Part shown: one piece after another, positions 14,072-15,938 of the stretch
How the letters are laid out: the number at the start of each line of letters is the position of its first letter
Position numbering within the stretch: position 1 is the first letter of the stretch
Source of the DNA: DASQUK01 sp046726215
Lineage (GTDB): Bacteria > Actinomycetota > Acidimicrobiia > Acidimicrobiales > VFJN01
Reading direction: 5' to 3'
DNA length: 15,938 nt
NCBI GenBank assembly: GCA_046726215.1
Contig: JBKPAA010000034.1
Span: 1 to 15,938, forward strand
The notes under the pieces: model-generated
What the model saw: the letters and a program-made list of their open reading frames with translations, nothing else
Databases searched by the model: none
What the model was told of the DNA's origin: nothing
Translations under genes and position numbers: made by a program

Positions 14072-15178
14072 TCAGCCAGGAGCGCCGGGCTCCGGGGTCG
14101 CGTTCGACGGCGCGCCGGTACCCGTGCCCAAGCGGTCCGCACCCCCGCCACCGGGCCCATGGCCGTCGCCCGACCCGCGCCCGACCGCGTGGCGGCGTGA
14201 CGCCTCCTCACGGGCGTCCCGGCGGATCGACAGCCAGATCGATACCGCGAGGACCAGAGCGATGACGCCGAGGCTGACAAACGTCTCGATGTGGTACCAC
14301 TCGGCGATGATCATCTTGACGCCGACGAAGGCCAGGATGACGGCCAGACCCTCCTGCAGGTAGCGGAACCGGTCGCGCAGGTCGGCCAGGAGGAAGTACA
14401 GGGCCCGCAGGCCGAGGATCGCGAAGGCGTTGGAGCTGAAGACAATGAACTGCTCGCGGCTCACGGCCAGGATCGCGGGTATCGAGTCGACGGCAAACAC
14501 CACGTCGCTGGTCTCGATGACGATCAGCACCGCCAGCAGCGGTGTGGCCAACAACTTGCGGCGGTGTTTCACGAACAGGTGCTGGCCGTTGTACTTGGTG
14601 GTCGACGGTATGACGCGCCTCACCAATCGGAGCGCCGGGTTGTGTTCGGGGTGAACCTCCTCCTCGCCGCGGTGGCTCAGCATGCGGAACGCGGTGATCA
14701 GCAGGAACGCGCCGAACACGAACAGGAGCCACTCGAACTGCTCCAGCAGCGCGACCCCGGCGAAGATGAACACGAATCGCAGCACGAGCGCGCCGAAGAC
14801 ACCCCAGAAGAGCACCCGGAACTGGTACTCCCGCGGCACCGCGAAGTAGCTCATGATCAGCGCCCACACGAACACGTTGTCGACGCTGAGGCTCTTCTCG
14901 ATCAGGTAGCCGGATATGTACTCGCCCGCAGCCTGCCCGCCATGCCAGGCGAACACCGCGCCCGTGAAGGCCAGCCCGATGCTGATCCACACCGCAGATT
15001 CGATGGCCGCTTCCTTGGTGGTCGGCGCGTGCGGCGTTCGGTGGACCAGCAGCAGGTCGACGATCAGCAGGACGGAGATCAGCGCCAGGAACGCGAACCA
15101 GACCCAGATGGGGACGTCGAAGCTGGCGAAGTTCTCCCGGCTACCCGATGACTCGGAGGCAAGGACGGCGAAGGGCAC
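14072..15178 (-). CDS. TerC-family membrane protein, probable Mn2+ exporter
   Basis: A 368-residue polytopic membrane protein of the TerC/Alx family, with about nine helices. Conserved acidic metal-site motifs are SLSVDNVFVW (D100) and VIETSDVVFAVDSIPAI (E222, D225, D231), followed by FSSNAFAILGLRALYFLL. The last 40 residues are a disordered Gly/Arg/Pro tail. The frame is open up to a GTG at 15244, but that extension lies inside the riboswitch. The GTG at 15178 has GGAG (15188-15185) six bases before it, and DVPIWVWFAFL follows after a short polar segment, so I place the start there. The Mn2+-sensing leader strongly suggests that this member exports manganese rather than giving tellurite resistance. 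It has its own leader and is separated from the PPDK gene. Confidence 0.9.
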   Translation of the reverse strand: MPFAVLASESSGSRENFASFDVPIWVWFAFLALISVLLIVDLLLVHRTPHAPTTKEAAIESAVWISIGLAFTGAVFAWHGGQAAGEYISGYLIEKSLSVDNVFVWALIMSYFAVPREYQFRVLFWGVFGALVLRFVFIFAGVALLEQFEWLLFVFGAFLLITAFRMLSHRGEEEVHPEHNPALRLVRRVIPSTTKYNGQHLFVKHRRKLLATPLLAVLIVIETSDVVFAVDSIPAILAVSREQFIVFSSNAFAILGLRALYFLLADLRDRFRYLQEGLAVILAFVGVKMIIAEWYHIETFVSLGVIALVLAVSIWLSIRRDAREEASRRHAVGRGSGDGHGPGGGGADRLGTGTGAPSNATPEPGAPG

Positions 15179-15184
15179 GGCGGT

Positions 15185-15297
15185 CTCCGGCTGGTGGGTC
15201 GGCTTCCAGCCGAAGGTCTCGCCCGCCACTGGGGCCGTGGACACCGGGCACGAGGCCGTCCTGACGATGACGCACGTCGAGGGCTACTCCCCTTCGG
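15185..15297 (-). promoter_or_regulatory. yybP-ykoY manganese riboswitch with RBS-sequestering helix
   Basis: The terC leader contains both conserved strands of the yybP-ykoY aptamer: GGGGAGTAGC at 15292-15283 and GCGAGACC at 15222-15215. They are closed by a 7-bp P1, CCGAAGG (15297-15291) with CCTTCGG (15216-15210), and GCCC/GGGC (15284-15281 with 15224-15221) can form the next stem. Expression platform: CTTCGGCTGG (15215-15206) can pair with CCAGCCGGAG (15194-15185), ten consecutive pairs including one U-G, around an 11-nt loop. That helix uses the 3' strand of P1 and buries the GGAG ribosome binding site. Mn2+-stabilised P1 should therefore free the site and turn terC translation on. This class is known to control Mn2+ exporters; the switching model is my inference. 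Confidence 0.85.
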
Positions 15298-15305
15298 TGT
15301 TCGAC

Positions 15306-15311
15306 AGCCTA
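15306..15311 (-). promoter_or_regulatory. Candidate -10 element of the terC leader
   Basis: TAGGCT (minus strand, 15311-15306) fits the actinobacterial TANNNT -10. It would start transcription near 15298-15300, right at the 5' strand of riboswitch P1. No good -35 is visible at the expected distance (around 15330-15335, TTCGGG). Confidence 0.4.
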
Positions 15312-15349
15312 CAGCCAACCGCCGGGGAGCCCGAACCGCAGCCGTGGGC

Positions 15350-15938
15350 TCAGCGCGTGTCGGATCCTCGGGTACCCACGATCGCCTGGGCCGCTGCGAG
15401 ACGAGCCACCGGGACCCTGAACGGCGAGCACGACACGTAGTCGAGCCCGACCCGCTGGAAGAAGGCGATCGACGCGGGATCGCCCCCGTGCTCGCCGCAC
15501 ACACCGAGCTTGATCTTGGGGTTGGTCGATCGACCCCGCTCGACGGCGATGTTGACCAGGTCTCCGACGCCATCCTCGTCGATGGTCTCGAACGGGTTGC
15601 GGCGCAACAGCCCCTCAGCCAGGTAGGCGGGCATCATCCGGGCCTCGACGTCGTCGCGGCTGAACCCGAAGGTCATCTGGGTCAGGTCGTTGGTGCCGAA
15701 GCTGAAGAAGTCGGCCACCTCGGCGATCTCATCGGCGCACAGGGCGGCGCGTGGCGTCTCGATCATCGTCCCGATGGTGACGTCGAGATGGCGCCGCGAT
15801 CCCTTCAGGGCCTGGGCGATGGCGTCGGTGACCCAGACGCGGGCCTCCTCCATCTCCTCCCGGTTCACGGTGAGGGGGATCATGATCTCCACCACCGGCT
15901 TGCCAGCGGCCTTGGCCCGGTCGAGCGCCGCCTCCATC
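15350..15938 (-). CDS. ppdK: Pyruvate, phosphate dikinase, C-terminal part (partial)
   Basis: The last 195 or so residues of PPDK, which interconverts pyruvate, ATP and Pi with PEP, AMP and PPi; the 5' part lies beyond the right edge. This portion is the PEP/pyruvate-binding TIM barrel: VVEIMIPLTVN, GTMIETPRAAL, FFSFGTNDLTQMTFGFSRDD, NPFETIDEDGVG, GVCGEHGGDPASIAFF with the catalytic cysteine, and the C-terminal SCSPFRVPVARLAAAQA. The GFSRDD and NPFETID segments distinguish PPDK from PEP synthase and PTS enzyme I. The TGA is at 15352-15350, and the terC leader begins about 50 bp further on. Confidence 0.95.
   Translation of the reverse strand, partial: MEAALDRAKAAGKPVVEIMIPLTVNREEMEEARVWVTDAIAQALKGSRRHLDVTIGTMIETPRAALCADEIAEVADFFSFGTNDLTQMTFGFSRDDVEARMMPAYLAEGLLRRNPFETIDEDGVGDLVNIAVERGRSTNPKIKLGVCGEHGGDPASIAFFQRVGLDYVSCSPFRVPVARLAAAQAIVGTRGSDTR

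Noticed and set aside
14291..15151. Plus-strand frame antisense to terC
   Set aside because: Glu/Gln/Arg/His-rich shadow; the minus strand encodes clear TerC motifs.
1..15938. CRISPR arrays or known defence cassettes
   Set aside because: No regularly spaced repeats of suitable length and no cas, restriction or toxin-antitoxin motifs were seen on either strand.

Overview
The window is high-GC, and the genes have strong G/C preference at third codon positions. It carries SD-led and GTG starts, an HrdB/SigA-type primary sigma factor, LPXTG and DrrAB-type proteins, and tRNAs without encoded CCA. This suggests an actinobacterium. The adjacency of dnaG and rpoD, with a PPDK gene a few kilobases away, makes me favour a deep-branching class such as Acidimicrobiia; that placement is inference from memory of gene order.

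Positions 1-3518 look accessory. They hold the tail of an unknown gene, the N-terminal third of an IS110-family transposase fused in frame to unrelated sequence (with its 5' non-coding end preserved), and a small secreted protein. They also hold an orphan P27-type phage terminase small subunit, an unexplained antisense ORF and an LPXTG surface protein. The block ends at the 3' end of a CAT-anticodon tRNA, a common integration point, and three GGCTACC repeats lie just outside that end.

Positions 3592-6314 carry one large membrane O-acyltransferase with tandem C-terminal SGNH-like domains, broken by an apparent 1-base frameshift, followed by tRNA-Asn(GTT). A two-helix membrane protein gene (6530-6769) runs convergently into rpoD across a perfect palindrome. 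On the minus strand a MarR-type regulator, dnaG and rpoD form a probable operon; dnaG and rpoD overlap by ATGA.

Divergent from the MarR gene is a DrrA/DrrB-type ABC exporter pair, also ATGA-coupled, with a 14-bp palindrome between the two units. Two strong hairpins follow the exporter, then a phosphotransferase-fold (APH-like) gene. On the minus strand the right end has a TerC-family gene and the C-terminal part of pyruvate, phosphate dikinase, which runs off the edge.

The most informative find is upstream of terC. The leader at about 15185-15297 matches the yybP-ykoY manganese riboswitch (both conserved strands plus a 7-bp P1). It also contains a ten-pair alternative helix between the 3' strand of P1 and the terC ribosome binding site. 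This gives a specific translational ON-switch model, moves the terC start to the GTG at 15178, and points to Mn2+ export as the job of this TerC.
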